Shown in pieces: positions 22,911 through 30,412 of a DNA stretch of 39,904 nt; positions within the stretch are counted from its first letter, which is position 1; each line of letters starts with the position of its first letter. The DNA is from a virus. The translations under genes were made by a program, and so were the position numbers. The stretch is from positions 1 to 39,904 of IMG/VR virus record IMGVR_UViG_3300020190_000138; one strand, 5' to 3'. Below the pieces are notes generated by a model. That model worked only from the letters and a program-made list of their open reading frames with translations, made no database searches and was not told where the DNA came from.

Positions 22911-25244
22911 ATGATCCAAAAAAAGTATTATACTGTAACTGATAAAGAAACTATAAAGTTGCTTATTCAACATATTGAGGAATCCGAAGAGATAGCCTAC
23001 GATACTGAAACTGACAGCTTAAATGTCAGAAAAGGTAATATCGTAGGTTTTTCTGTATCTGGGGATGTGGGTATTGGTTTTTACATGCCTATAATGGTTT
23101 TTAACCCAGTAAAAAACGAGTTAGAAGAAATTATGATAGAAGGCATGGGTGCACATAGAATAGCTAAAAATATCCTATCTAAATTAAAAGGAAAGCGTAT
23201 TATTTGTCACAACGCTTCTTTTGACTTGAGATTTACTAGAAACTACTACGGAATAGATTTGGTTAATGATCTTTATATAGATACTGCTTTACTAGTTCAC
23301 ACGGTTCAAGAAGAAGGTGCTTTGGGGTTTGGTAATCCCTTTGGTTTAAAATCAATTGCCCAGATGGTTCAAAAAGAGATTGGTTTAGATATAGAAAGTG
23401 CTGCTAACCAAGAACAGTTAGATCTTAAAGAGAGTATTAAAAGGAATGGTGGGTCGATCACAAAGGATAACTTTGAAATCTTTAAAGCAGATATTGAAAT
23501 TTTAAGTAAGTATGCTGCTGCTGATACAGACCTTACTTTGAGGATATGTAGATTATTTTTGGATAAGTTAAAGAGCGAAGGATTAGAAAAATTCTTTTTT
23601 GAGGAGGAGGTTATGCCTATCTATAGAGAAGTTACTATACCTATGGAAGAGTTTGGTGTTAAGTTAGACTTAGAGCTAATTACCAAAACTAGAGATGAGA
23701 TAGCAGTGGATATGGAGCACTATAAAAATGCTGCGTTAGACGAACTAATCAAAAAACCAGAAGTAAAAAAATGGGTTGTTGATAGAGCGCTAGAAACCTA
23801 CCCTCCAAATAACAAAGGATCTTTTGCACAGAAGTTAATTGAGTTAACAAACCTATCAATGCCTAAATCTGCAAAAGGTAAATACTCCATAAACAAAAGT
23901 ACTGTTAAGCTACTAGAAGAAGGACCACTTAAGGAGTTTTTTATAAATGGAGATTATAATATATTAGATACGATGCTTGTTGTCAAAACAAGTTTAGCAC
24001 TGTGGAGGGAGGATAATGAAGGAAAAGATTTTAATATTCAATCAAAAGATCAATTAGGTAAGATTGCTTTTGATGCTTTAGGGTTAAAACCCATATCAGC
24101 TACATCAAAAGGCAAGCCACAATTTGATGATGATTTTATTGACTCTATTGCTGATAAACATCCTTGGGCAAAGAATTTACAAATCTATAATCGATTAACT
24201 AAAATTAAATCTGCTTACATTGATCGATTTTTAGAAAAGGAAGAGGATGGTAGATACTACTTCTACTTTAAACAGAACGGTACTGTATCAGGTAGATACG
24301 GTTCTGACTTGCAACAGTTACCTAAGCCAAAAGAGGAAGGAGAAGCAGATCCTATTGTAATTAAATATACAAACGTAGTAAGAGCTTTTTTAATTGCAGA
24401 AGAAGGAAGAACACTTATTGATTGTGATTATGAAAGTTTGGAACCTCACTGCTTTGCTTCTGTAAGTGGCGATGAAAGTTTACAGGAGATTTTTAATAAG
24501 AATTGGGATTTCTATTCAACAGTTGCAATTAAGACTGAGAGATTAGATGAAGACAAAGTAAACTATCCTAACGGAGTATCTGCAGATAAGAAATCTCCAG
24601 TGTTTCTCAAGAAATTAAACCCAGTAAAAAGACAAACAGCAAAGAGCTATGCATTAGGTATTGCCTATGGTATGTCAGGATATGCATTAGCAATGACATT
24701 AGGATGTAGTCAAAAAGAAGCAGATGCTTTAGTAGAAGGTTACTTATCAGGATTTCCTGGATTAAAAAATTGGAGAGAAAGTTCAAGACAGTTTACTAAA
24801 GAGAATGGTTATATTACAAATAAGGTAGGTAGAATTAGACATTTACCAAATGTTAAGAAACTATATGACTCGATGCAGGATGGTATACTAGATTGGAAAG
24901 TGAGAAGGGAGTTAGAACAGAAGTATGGCAAAGAAGCTGTTGAGAAGGCTTATAGAGATTATAGAAACGGTTTGAATAACTGTCTTAATTTTCAGTTACA
25001 GAGTCTAGCTGCTGCGGTAGTAAACAGAGCTGCAGTACAAATTAATAGAGAACTGAAGAGAAGGGGTATCGATGGTAGAGTTCAAGCTCAAGTGCATGAC
25101 CAATTAGTAATAAATGTACCCGATGAGTATGTAGAAGAAGTAGCGACAATGGTAAAAGATAAGATGGAAAACACAACCAAGTTAGACGGAGTAACTTTAA
25201 AAGCTCCTCCAGCTTTAGCAAAAAACTTTCGCGATGGGCATTGA
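22911..25244 (+). CDS. polA: Family A DNA polymerase with 3'-5' exonuclease
   Basis: This 777-residue protein is the main replicative polymerase candidate. The proofreading domain shows Exo I DTET (31-34), Exo II CHNASFDL with Asp105, and Exo III YAAADTDL with Asp205. The polymerase domain has motif A DCDYESLEPH with Asp506 and Glu511, motif B R574QTAK578SYAL582GIAY586G, and motif C VHDQL with Asp730. The residue equivalent to E. coli Phe762 is Leu582, and the usual HDE is HDQ. There is no 5' nuclease domain; that activity is supplied by the gene at 9173. The 3' end overlaps the DUF2452 gene by 11 bp. Confidence 0.95.
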   Translation: MIQKKYYTVTDKETIKLLIQHIEESEEIAYDTETDSLNVRKGNIVGFSVSGDVGIGFYMPIMVFNPVKNELEEIMIEGMGAHRIAKNILSKLKGKRIICHNASFDLRFTRNYYGIDLVNDLYIDTALLVHTVQEEGALGFGNPFGLKSIAQMVQKEIGLDIESAANQEQLDLKESIKRNGGSITKDNFEIFKADIEILSKYAAADTDLTLRICRLFLDKLKSEGLEKFFFEEEVMPIYREVTIPMEEFGVKLDLELITKTRDEIAVDMEHYKNAALDELIKKPEVKKWVVDRALETYPPNNKGSFAQKLIELTNLSMPKSAKGKYSINKSTVKLLEEGPLKEFFINGDYNILDTMLVVKTSLALWREDNEGKDFNIQSKDQLGKIAFDALGLKPISATSKGKPQFDDDFIDSIADKHPWAKNLQIYNRLTKIKSAYIDRFLEKEEDGRYYFYFKQNGTVSGRYGSDLQQLPKPKEEGEADPIVIKYTNVVRAFLIAEEGRTLIDCDYESLEPHCFASVSGDESLQEIFNKNWDFYSTVAIKTERLDEDKVNYPNGVSADKKSPVFLKKLNPVKRQTAKSYALGIAYGMSGYALAMTLGCSQKEADALVEGYLSGFPGLKNWRESSRQFTKENGYITNKVGRIRHLPNVKKLYDSMQDGILDWKVRRELEQKYGKEAVEKAYRDYRNGLNNCLNFQLQSLAAAVVNRAAVQINRELKRRGIDGRVQAQVHDQLVINVPDEYVEEVATMVKDKMENTTKLDGVTLKAPPALAKNFRDGH

Positions 25245-25641
25245 TAAGAAAAAAATATCCGATTTAGTTGCTTACGATGAAGAAAGAGGTTATTACTCCA
25301 GGGAATTAACTTACGGTAGTAATATTGGTGCTCCTGCTATTCAACTAGAAGACGTTAAAGGATGGAAACAAAATCAAGCTAACGTAGCAAATAAACAATT
25401 CAAAAAGAAATACAAGGAGTTAAAAGAAGAGTTTAAGAAGTTAGTAGATGAAGTTAACTGGAACGAGATAGTATATTCTGCAACTTATAATTTTCAACCA
25501 ATTATAGGAGCAGTTTATCACCTATACGTAAGAAAAGACAACACTATGTTTCTCTCTCTAATAGATCCAAGTAGTTGGAATCAAGATCATGTAGGATCTT
25601 TTGAACTAGATTCTACACAAAAATGGATAAAAGTAAAGTAG
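25234..25641 (+). CDS. DUF2452-like protein
   Basis: This 135-residue protein matches the pattern I know for DUF2452: AYDEERGYYSRELTYGSNIGAPAI, VKGWKQNQANVANKQFKKKYKEL, a WNEIVYSATYNFQPIIGAVYHLY block, and a LSLIDPSSWNQ C-terminal strand. The family occurs in Bacteroidota and eukaryotes; its function is unknown. The 11-bp overlap with polA suggests coexpression. Confidence 0.78.
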   Translation: MGIDKKKISDLVAYDEERGYYSRELTYGSNIGAPAIQLEDVKGWKQNQANVANKQFKKKYKELKEEFKKLVDEVNWNEIVYSATYNFQPIIGAVYHLYVRKDNTMFLSLIDPSSWNQDHVGSFELDSTQKWIKVK

Positions 25642-25759
25642 TTTTTTAAAAACTTATATATTTATTATTATAAAAAGAGATACAAGTAGGTCTCTAGTTA
25701 CGAACAACAAAAAATATATTGTTAACCGCTTACCAAAAGGAAGCACAAACTAAAAAACT
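25642..25759. other. Gene-free gap before the Hsp20 gene
   Basis: This AT-rich 118-bp gap holds a near-palindrome AGTTTTTTAAAAACT at its start, and AGAGA (25676-25680) and TCTCT (25691-25695) that could pair in a small hairpin. TATATTTATTATTATA follows the palindrome, but no AGTTGGA box stands 18 bp before it. I cannot assign a promoter with confidence. Confidence 0.4.
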
Positions 25760-26200
25760 ATGGGAATTAGTACTCCATTCTTTGTCGATTCATTCGACTT
25801 TCTATGGCGAGATTTACTCGCAGATCAAGCGATTTTCAGAGACGCAACAACAAAGACTCCACATCCTATTGACATTTATAAGACTGATGACGGTATTCAG
25901 TTAGAAGTCGCTGCAGTAGGTTTAGATTACGAAGATATAGATATCTTAGTAGAAGGAGAGCAATTACGTATTAAGTATCAAGCAAAACCAGAGGATAGAG
26001 CAGTAATGCTGAAAGGTATTAAGAAAGGTTCTTTTGATATTACCTGGAAAATTTCAAACAAGTTAGATTTAAACAAATTAACAGCGACCCTGAATAGAGG
26101 GTTGTTAACGTTACATATTCCAACTGCTGAAGGACAATTAGTAAGAAAAATTGAAATCCAAAATTCAGACAAACCAAAGTTGGAAAATAAGAAAAAATAA
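25760..26200 (+). CDS. Small heat shock protein (Hsp20 / alpha-crystallin)
   Basis: This 146-residue protein has an alpha-crystallin domain. Strands include IDIYKTDDGIQLEVAAVGLDYEDIDILVEG (about 37-66), GSFDITWKISNKLDLNKLTATLNRGLLTLHIP (about 90-121) with the family's A-x-L-x-x-G-L-L-x-L-x-I-P ending, and a C-terminal I-x-I motif in RKIEIQ. It holds unfolded proteins for refolding. GroES and GroEL follow, so this is a chaperone block. The promoter for the next genes begins in its last codons. Confidence 0.9.
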   Translation: MGISTPFFVDSFDFLWRDLLADQAIFRDATTKTPHPIDIYKTDDGIQLEVAAVGLDYEDIDILVEGEQLRIKYQAKPEDRAVMLKGIKKGSFDITWKISNKLDLNKLTATLNRGLLTLHIPTAEGQLVRKIEIQNSDKPKLENKKK

Positions 26201-26211
26201 GTTATAATTAA
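26178..26211 (+). promoter_or_regulatory. AGTTGGA-N18-TATAAT promoter for the GroES/GroEL operon
   Basis: AGTTGGA at 26178-26184 and TATAATTAA at 26203-26211, 18 bp apart. The upstream box lies in the Hsp20 3' end. It would drive the small gene at 26234 and then GroES and GroEL. Confidence 0.75.
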
Positions 26212-26233
26212 AGAGACCTACTAAATTTCTGTT

Positions 26234-26425
26234 ATGTTACCTTCATTGATTAAAGTCGCAGACGGATTGTACAAAGTTGTGAGAGTTATTAACTTTCAGG
26301 ATAACTTAGATGTCCAAGCTTGGAAAGATTGGTTAGGAGCAACTCACTCTTTTAGAAAAGAGGATAAACTATACTTCGTAGAGGAAGTTCAAGTATTAGA
26401 ATTTGAAGAAATAAAAATAATGTAG
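26234..26425 (+). CDS. Small protein of unknown function leading the groES-groEL operon
   Basis: This 63-residue protein (MLPSLIKVADGLYKVVRVINF, then WKDWLGATHSFRKEDKLYFVEEV) is short and beta-rich. It resembles nothing I can name. It begins just after the promoter and ends one base before groES, so it is in the chaperonin operon. Confidence 0.62.
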   Translation: MLPSLIKVADGLYKVVRVINFQDNLDVQAWKDWLGATHSFRKEDKLYFVEEVQVLEFEEIKIM

Positions 26426-26426
26426 A

Positions 26427-26720
26427 ATGAATGAAAAATTAATTCCGCTAAACGGGCATGTTATATTAAAGCCTGTAGAAGAAGGTGAAACAACTTATGG
26501 CAATATTGTATTACCTGATTTAGGAAAAGAAAAACCAGAAATGGGAGAAGTAGTTGCAGCAAGCGATACTTACAATTGGCATACTGGTGCTTACTATCCA
26601 TCTCATTTAGAAGTTGGAGATAAAGTATTAATACCTAAATTAGGAGCAATGAAAATTACTATTGAAGGAGAAGATTATTATATAACAAAAGAAACTGAAG
26701 TATTAGCCAAAGTTAAGTAA
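26427..26720 (+). CDS. groES: Co-chaperonin GroES (Cpn10)
   Basis: This 97-residue protein has the GroES layout: IPLNGHVILKPVEEGE, the mobile loop YGNIVLPD whose Ile-Val-Leu binds GroEL, EMGEVVAAS, then LEVGDKVLIPKLGAMKI and EGEDYYITKETEVLAKV. An insertion (NWHTGAYYPSH) lengthens the roof loop relative to bacterial GroES. GroEL starts two bases later, so the phage carries a matched pair. Confidence 0.9.
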   Translation: MNEKLIPLNGHVILKPVEEGETTYGNIVLPDLGKEKPEMGEVVAASDTYNWHTGAYYPSHLEVGDKVLIPKLGAMKITIEGEDYYITKETEVLAKVK

Positions 26721-26722
26721 TT

Positions 26723-28351
26723 ATGAGTACAAAATTAACATCAGGAGCAGAGTTAAAGAATAAACTCTTAGCAGGTATTAAACAATTAAATCAAGCAGTT
26801 AGTTCAACATTAGGTCCAGGAGGTAGAACAGTCTTAATCGAAGATAAAGTAAATGGAACTAAGGTAACCAAAGATGGTGTAACAGTAGCTAAAGCATTTC
26901 ACGATCTATCAGATGAAATTGAGAATATCGGTGCACAGTTAGTAAAGCAAGTTAGTATCAAATCTGCAAACGAAGCAGGCGATGGTACAACTACTTCTAC
27001 ACTCCTTACAGCTACTATGGTTGAGGAAGGTTTAAAGTATATTACTCAAGGAGTTAATCCAGTAGAAGTGAAAAAATCTATGGATAAAATCTCTAAAGAA
27101 GTAATTAAGAATTTAAAAGAAGCAGCATTGGGTATTGATAGTGAGGAGCAAGTAAGACAGGTTGCTACTATTTCTGGTAATAATGACGAAGAGGTAGGGA
27201 ACTTAATTGCAACAGCTATTGAGAAAGTAGGTAGAGATGGTATTATTTCTTTAGAAGAAAGTAAGACAGGGGAACAAAAACTAGAAGTAGTAGAAGGTTT
27301 ACAATTTGATAGAGGTTATAAATCTCCTTATTTCGTTACAGATAACAACACGATGCAAGCAGTTCTAGAAGATCCTTACGTACTACTTTATGATGGTATG
27401 ATAGCTTCAGCACAAGATTTATTACAGGTACTAACAAAAGCAAATACGGATAACAAATCCTTATTGATTGTAGCTCAAGAGTTTGGAGAAGAAGCATTAG
27501 CAGTATTGATTGTAAACAAAATGAGAGGTATTGTTAAAGTTGTAGCAGTAAAAGCACCAGACTACGGAGAGAGAAAAACTTTACTGATGGAAGATATGGC
27601 TATACTAACTGGCGGTCAATTATTATCAAAAGAGAAAGGTCATAAGTTAGATAAGTTAGCACCAAACGTTTTAGGTCAATATTTAGGTAATGCAAGAAGA
27701 GTAACCGTAGATAAGGATACTACTACTATTGTAGACGGTAAAGGAGATTCTGAAGTAATTGCAGCAAGAGCAGAAGAAATAAAGGACCATATTGAAAAAG
27801 CGACTACTCCATACGAGAAAGAGAAATTACAGGAAAGATTAGGAAAGTTAATTGGTGGGGTAGCAATTATTTCCGTAGGTGGTAATTCAGATGTAGAGAT
27901 TAAAGAGAAGAAAGATAGAGTAGAAGATGCTTTATATGCAACCAAAGCTGCATTAGCAGAAGGAGTAGTTGAAGGTGGTGGTATTGCTTTGATTAAAGCA
28001 TTTAATAAGTTAGGAGATTTTAATCCTGAAAAGTATAACTCTGTAGCATGGAACGTAATTAAAGCAGCATGCTATGCTCCTTTTCTAACTATTCAGAAGA
28101 ATACAGGTACGGATAATCCCTATCCATTTCTATCTGAAACGCTAGCTTCTAAGTTAGATTTCGCTACGTTTGACGCAAAGATGGATAAAGTAGTAAATGC
28201 TAGAGAAGTAGGATTACTAGATCCAGTAAAAGTTACTAGGTTAGCATTAGAGAATTCAGTATCTGTTGCAGGAACTATCTTAACTACAGAATCGGTTATC
28301 TTTGATAAAAAAGATAAAAAAACTGAAGAACCTTCTCAAGAAATGTTTTAA
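26723..28351 (+). CDS. groEL: Chaperonin GroEL (Cpn60)
   Basis: This 542-residue protein is full length. The ATP site is intact: TLGPGGR (29-35), GDGTTT with Asp87, and RVEDALYATKAALAEGVVEGGG carrying the catalytic aspartate equivalent to E. coli Asp398. The apical domain has the YKSPYFVTDN segment used for substrate and GroES binding. The usual GGM tail is absent; it ends SQEMF. Phage GroEL probably helps fold capsid or tail proteins. Most phages that encode chaperonin parts carry only GroES-like genes. Confidence 0.95.
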   Translation: MSTKLTSGAELKNKLLAGIKQLNQAVSSTLGPGGRTVLIEDKVNGTKVTKDGVTVAKAFHDLSDEIENIGAQLVKQVSIKSANEAGDGTTTSTLLTATMVEEGLKYITQGVNPVEVKKSMDKISKEVIKNLKEAALGIDSEEQVRQVATISGNNDEEVGNLIATAIEKVGRDGIISLEESKTGEQKLEVVEGLQFDRGYKSPYFVTDNNTMQAVLEDPYVLLYDGMIASAQDLLQVLTKANTDNKSLLIVAQEFGEEALAVLIVNKMRGIVKVVAVKAPDYGERKTLLMEDMAILTGGQLLSKEKGHKLDKLAPNVLGQYLGNARRVTVDKDTTTIVDGKGDSEVIAARAEEIKDHIEKATTPYEKEKLQERLGKLIGGVAIISVGGNSDVEIKEKKDRVEDALYATKAALAEGVVEGGGIALIKAFNKLGDFNPEKYNSVAWNVIKAACYAPFLTIQKNTGTDNPYPFLSETLASKLDFATFDAKMDKVVNAREVGLLDPVKVTRLALENSVSVAGTILTTESVIFDKKDKKTEEPSQEMF

Positions 28352-28353
28352 TC

Positions 28354-28387
28354 AGTTGGAACCAATAATGAATCCTACGATATTAGA
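28354..28387 (+). promoter_or_regulatory. AGTTGGA-N18-GATATT promoter directly before the metallopeptidase gene
   Basis: AGTTGGA at 28354-28360 and GATATTAGA at 28379-28387, spaced by 18 bp. The ATG at 28391 starts three bases after the box, so the transcript is predicted to be leaderless. Confidence 0.7.
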
Positions 28388-28390
28388 GTA

Positions 28391-28990
28391 ATGCCACTAA
28401 CTAAAAACGATAGGTTATTTATAGATTTTGTCAAAAGCCAATGTAGATACTACGGTATTAAGTATGATCTAAGGCCTACTCAATCCGTTGTAGTTGGACC
28501 TAATCAAAAGTCTGCTGGATACTTTGACGAAGCAAATAGAATATTGGTGGTGGCGATGAAGAGGAGAGACTCACTAGGTATATTAGTTCACGAGTATTGT
28601 CACTTAACTCAATGGGCAGAGCAGGCTGACGTTTGGATGGAAGGAGCTGATTCTTATGAGAAGATGAATAACTGGCTAGATGGAAAAAACTACGACGATA
28701 TTGAGGAGCATATAGCCAAAGCAAGGGATATAGAGTTGGATAACGAGAAGAGAACTGTGAAGATGATAAAAGACTATGGTTTAGGAATTGATCACAGAGC
28801 ATATACTAAAAAAGCAAATGCCTACATTCAATTCTTTAATTACATACCAAGTACTAGAAAATGGTGTAAACCTTCAAATAGTCCTTATAAGAACAGAAGG
28901 ATTATAGCAGCAATGCCTGATAAGTTTAGTATGGATTATACTAAGATGTCTAAAAAATTATTCAATTTGTACAAAGAAGAAACTATATAA
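28391..28990 (+). CDS. HExxH zinc metallopeptidase-like protein
   Basis: This 199-residue protein has LGILVHEYCHLTQWAEQ with His67, Glu68 and His71, the classic zinc HExxH site, and an IELDNEKRTVKM helix about 45 residues later that could give the third ligand. The N-terminal part forms a small mixed domain. No signal peptide is seen, so it acts in the cytoplasm or virion. It could cleave a host regulator or process a structural protein. Confidence 0.78.
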   Translation: MPLTKNDRLFIDFVKSQCRYYGIKYDLRPTQSVVVGPNQKSAGYFDEANRILVVAMKRRDSLGILVHEYCHLTQWAEQADVWMEGADSYEKMNNWLDGKNYDDIEEHIAKARDIELDNEKRTVKMIKDYGLGIDHRAYTKKANAYIQFFNYIPSTRKWCKPSNSPYKNRRIIAAMPDKFSMDYTKMSKKLFNLYKEETI

Positions 28991-28992
28991 TT

Positions 28993-29259
28993 ATGTCAGT
29001 ATTTTTAGTTTATTATTTAATTACGTTTCTCTACTGTATGATAATGTCAGCAAGAAAGTGGAACAAAGATGTTAAAGTAGGAGGATTAGGGATAACCCCT
29101 GGTTTAGATACATTAGCGATTATGATAATGTGTTGGGCACTAGCTCCGGTGGATATCTTCCTAACTTGGACAAGAGTATATAGAGAAGCAGAAGAGGTAA
29201 AAAGAAGACAAGAAAATCAGACTTCTTTTAAAAAGAAGAAAGAGGTTTTGAAAGACTAA
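28993..29259 (+). CDS. Small membrane protein of unknown function
   Basis: This 88-residue protein has a hydrophobic N-terminus (residues 2-19), a GLGITPGLDTLAIMIMCWALAPVDIF segment (about 30-55) as a second membrane helix, and a Lys/Glu/Arg-rich tail. It starts two bases after the metallopeptidase stop and ends four bases before the RNA locus. Confidence 0.65.
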   Translation: MSVFLVYYLITFLYCMIMSARKWNKDVKVGGLGITPGLDTLAIMIMCWALAPVDIFLTWTRVYREAEEVKRRQENQTSFKKKKEVLKD

Positions 29260-29262
29260 TAT

Positions 29263-29424
29263 TGTAGTGTGGCGGAATAGAAGGTAGCACCTTCGTGGCA
29301 GACGTACCCTTTTGTCTAGAGGGTGGGGAGTACAAGATAGATAACTGATATGGGTTGACCACAAAGCATGCTTATTTGTCAGTTGTTGAATTGCCTCGTA
29401 TTGGTTCGACTCCAATCACTACAG
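29263..29424 (+). tRNA. Expanded class II tRNA-like RNA (putative)
   Basis: A perfect 7-bp acceptor stem joins TGTAGTG (29263-29269) with CACTACA (29417-29423). The T arm is ATTGG-TTCGACT-CCAAT (29400-29416). The D-arm sequence looks like tRNA-Leu (TGGCGGAAT ... TGGCAGACGT) with an extra hairpin GAAGGT-AGC-ACCTTC at 29280-29294 inside the D loop. ACCCT/AGGGT (29306-29310, 29320-29324) could be the anticodon stem, but with a 9-base loop. GGGG/CCTC (29325-29328, 29394-29397) could close a variable arm that holds a further AACTGA/TCAGTT hairpin. At 162 nt it is about twice a normal tRNA; CCA is not encoded. Anticodon and charging cannot be assigned. Confidence 0.45.
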
Positions 29425-29446
29425 CCTGAACACAGTGAAGTCTACT

Positions 29447-29533
29447 GCCTCGGTGGTGGAATTGGTAGACACGCAGGACTTAAAATCCTGTTCGCCGAAA
29501 AAGCGAGTGCGAGTTCGATTCTCGCCTGAGGCA
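29447..29533 (+). tRNA. tRNA-Leu(TAA)
   Basis: An 87-nt class II tRNA. The acceptor stem GCCTCGG pairs with CTGAGGC, with one G-T pair. The D arm is GTGGAATTGGTAGACAC, the anticodon stem-loop CAGGA-CTTAAAA-TCCTG gives anticodon TAA, the variable arm is a TTCGCCGAAAAAGCGAGT-type hairpin, and the T arm is GCGAG-TTCGATT-CTCGC. The discriminator is A, and CCA is not encoded. It reads UUA, a common leucine codon in these AT-rich genes. Confidence 0.95.
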
Positions 29534-29565
29534 CTTAGATATTTATTATTAGTTCTTTAACATAT

Positions 29566-29973
29566 GGGGAAAACTTGGAATTGATTGCTATGCGATTAAT
29601 AATACCACAGGTAGAGATACGTACTAGATCTCTTTAAACTCTGTACAGACAATAAATGACGAAATGTCAACAATGACCTTCGACGACCTTTTGGCGTTCG
29701 TAGGCGCTGAAGAGTATGCATACGCAGCCTAGTAAGCAACGGGTGAGTAACCTAGGAACAGAACTACTCTGAGTATTCACGATCGACTCATTAAATAAGG
29801 ACTGTGGATTATGGCATTCTTGCTTGAGCCATGTAATTAAGCAAGCGGTGGATCCGACCACGAAAGGTCAGCCCTTAGGGTGCAGAAGATTGTCTCTTCA
29901 GTACTAAACCTGTGAGACGTTGGTATTATGAATACTTAGTAAGACGTGGGTTCGAATCCCACTTTCTCCACCA
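29566..29973 (+). ncRNA. ssrA: Transfer-messenger RNA (tmRNA)
   Basis: The tRNA-like ends are GGGGAAA (29566-29572) pairing with TTTCTCC (29963-29969), a T arm GTGGG-TTCGAAT-CCCAC (29946-29962), discriminator A and an encoded CCA (29971-29973). The tag frame at 29703-29732 reads GAEEYAYAA then TAG TAA. Bacteroidota tags are usually GENNYALAA, so the length and first residue agree. It rescues stalled ribosomes and tags their products. Total length 408 nt is typical. The resume codon GGC is inferred from comparison with host tags. Confidence 0.9.
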
Positions 29974-29991
29974 TTAACTTTTAGGAACGCT

Positions 29992-30012
29992 GGGGCTACG
30001 GATTCCGTCCTC
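29992..30012 (+). other. GC-rich hairpin after the tmRNA
   Basis: GGGG-CTA-CGG-ATT-CCG-T-CCTC can fold into a two-part stem. It lies 19 bp after the tmRNA CCA end and may guide 3' processing. No T-run follows directly. Confidence 0.4.
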
Positions 30013-30016
30013 TCAC

Positions 30017-30052
30017 GTTTAAATAACTAAGGAAGGTGTCCTAAACTTTTTT
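30017..30052 (+). terminator. Candidate intrinsic terminator of the RNA locus
   Basis: GTTTA (30017-30021) pairs with TAAAC (30042-30046), an inner AGGA/TCC pairing extends the stem, and TTTTTT (30047-30052) follows. The ATG of the GIY-YIG gene comes immediately after the T-run. The internal loop makes the stem weak. Confidence 0.45.
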
Positions 30053-30409
30053 ATGAAGTATCACTTTATCTATAAGACAACTGATTTAGTTACTGGTAAG
30101 TACTATATTGGAATGCATTCTACTAACGATCTCAATGATGGTTATATGGGAAGTGGAAAGAGGATCTCTTATCTACTTAAAACTTACGAGAAGAGTAGGT
30201 TTTCCTTTGAAATCCTGCATTATCTTCCAAACCGTGAACTACTTGTTATGAAAGAGAAACAGGTTATTAATGAAGAGATAATTAAGGATCCTAAGTGTTT
30301 AAATATGAAGAAAGGAGGAGAAGGAGGATTTACTACTCAGGCAAAAATAAAAGCAAGAGTAAAACAATTAAAAAGAAGTTGGAAAGTTAAAAGAAAGGAA
30401 CTATATTAG
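30053..30409 (+). CDS. GIY-YIG endonuclease (Seg-like homing nuclease)
   Basis: This 118-residue protein has the GIY-YIG core: HFIYKTTDLVTGKYYIGMHS with Phe5-Ile6-Tyr7 and Tyr18-Ile19-Gly20, then DLNDGYMGSGK, a FSFEILHYL strand and a MKEKQVINEE helix with the metal-binding Glu, and a CLNMKKGGEGG turn. A basic C-terminal helix replaces a full DNA-binding domain. Such free-standing nucleases often sit next to tRNA genes and cut related phage DNA to spread. It starts immediately after the terminator, and its 3' end holds the promoter for the next gene. Confidence 0.82.
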   Translation: MKYHFIYKTTDLVTGKYYIGMHSTNDLNDGYMGSGKRISYLLKTYEKSRFSFEILHYLPNRELLVMKEKQVINEEIIKDPKCLNMKKGGEGGFTTQAKIKARVKQLKRSWKVKRKELY

Positions 30410-30410
30410 T
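30377..30410 (+). promoter_or_regulatory. AGTTGGA-N18-TATATT promoter directly before the zinc-ribbon gene
   Basis: AGTTGGA at 30377-30383 and TATATTAGT at 30402-30410, 18 bp apart, inside the end of the GIY-YIG gene. The next ATG is at 30413, two bases after the box, so a leaderless transcript is predicted. Confidence 0.7.
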
Positions 30411-30412
30411 GT

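Noticed and set aside
25719-25904. Frame of 61 codons overlapping the Hsp20 start
   Set aside because: It starts with TTG and is a shadow of the Hsp20 gene in another frame.
25685-26222. An 11-bp inverted repeat (AGTAGGTCTCT / AGAGACCTACT) flanking the Hsp20 gene
   Set aside because: At this distance several such 11-bp pairs are expected by chance in 40 kb of AT-rich DNA, and no transposase or target duplication accompanies it.
29667-29861. Minus-strand open frame of 64 codons
   Set aside because: It lies wholly inside the tmRNA and has no coding support.
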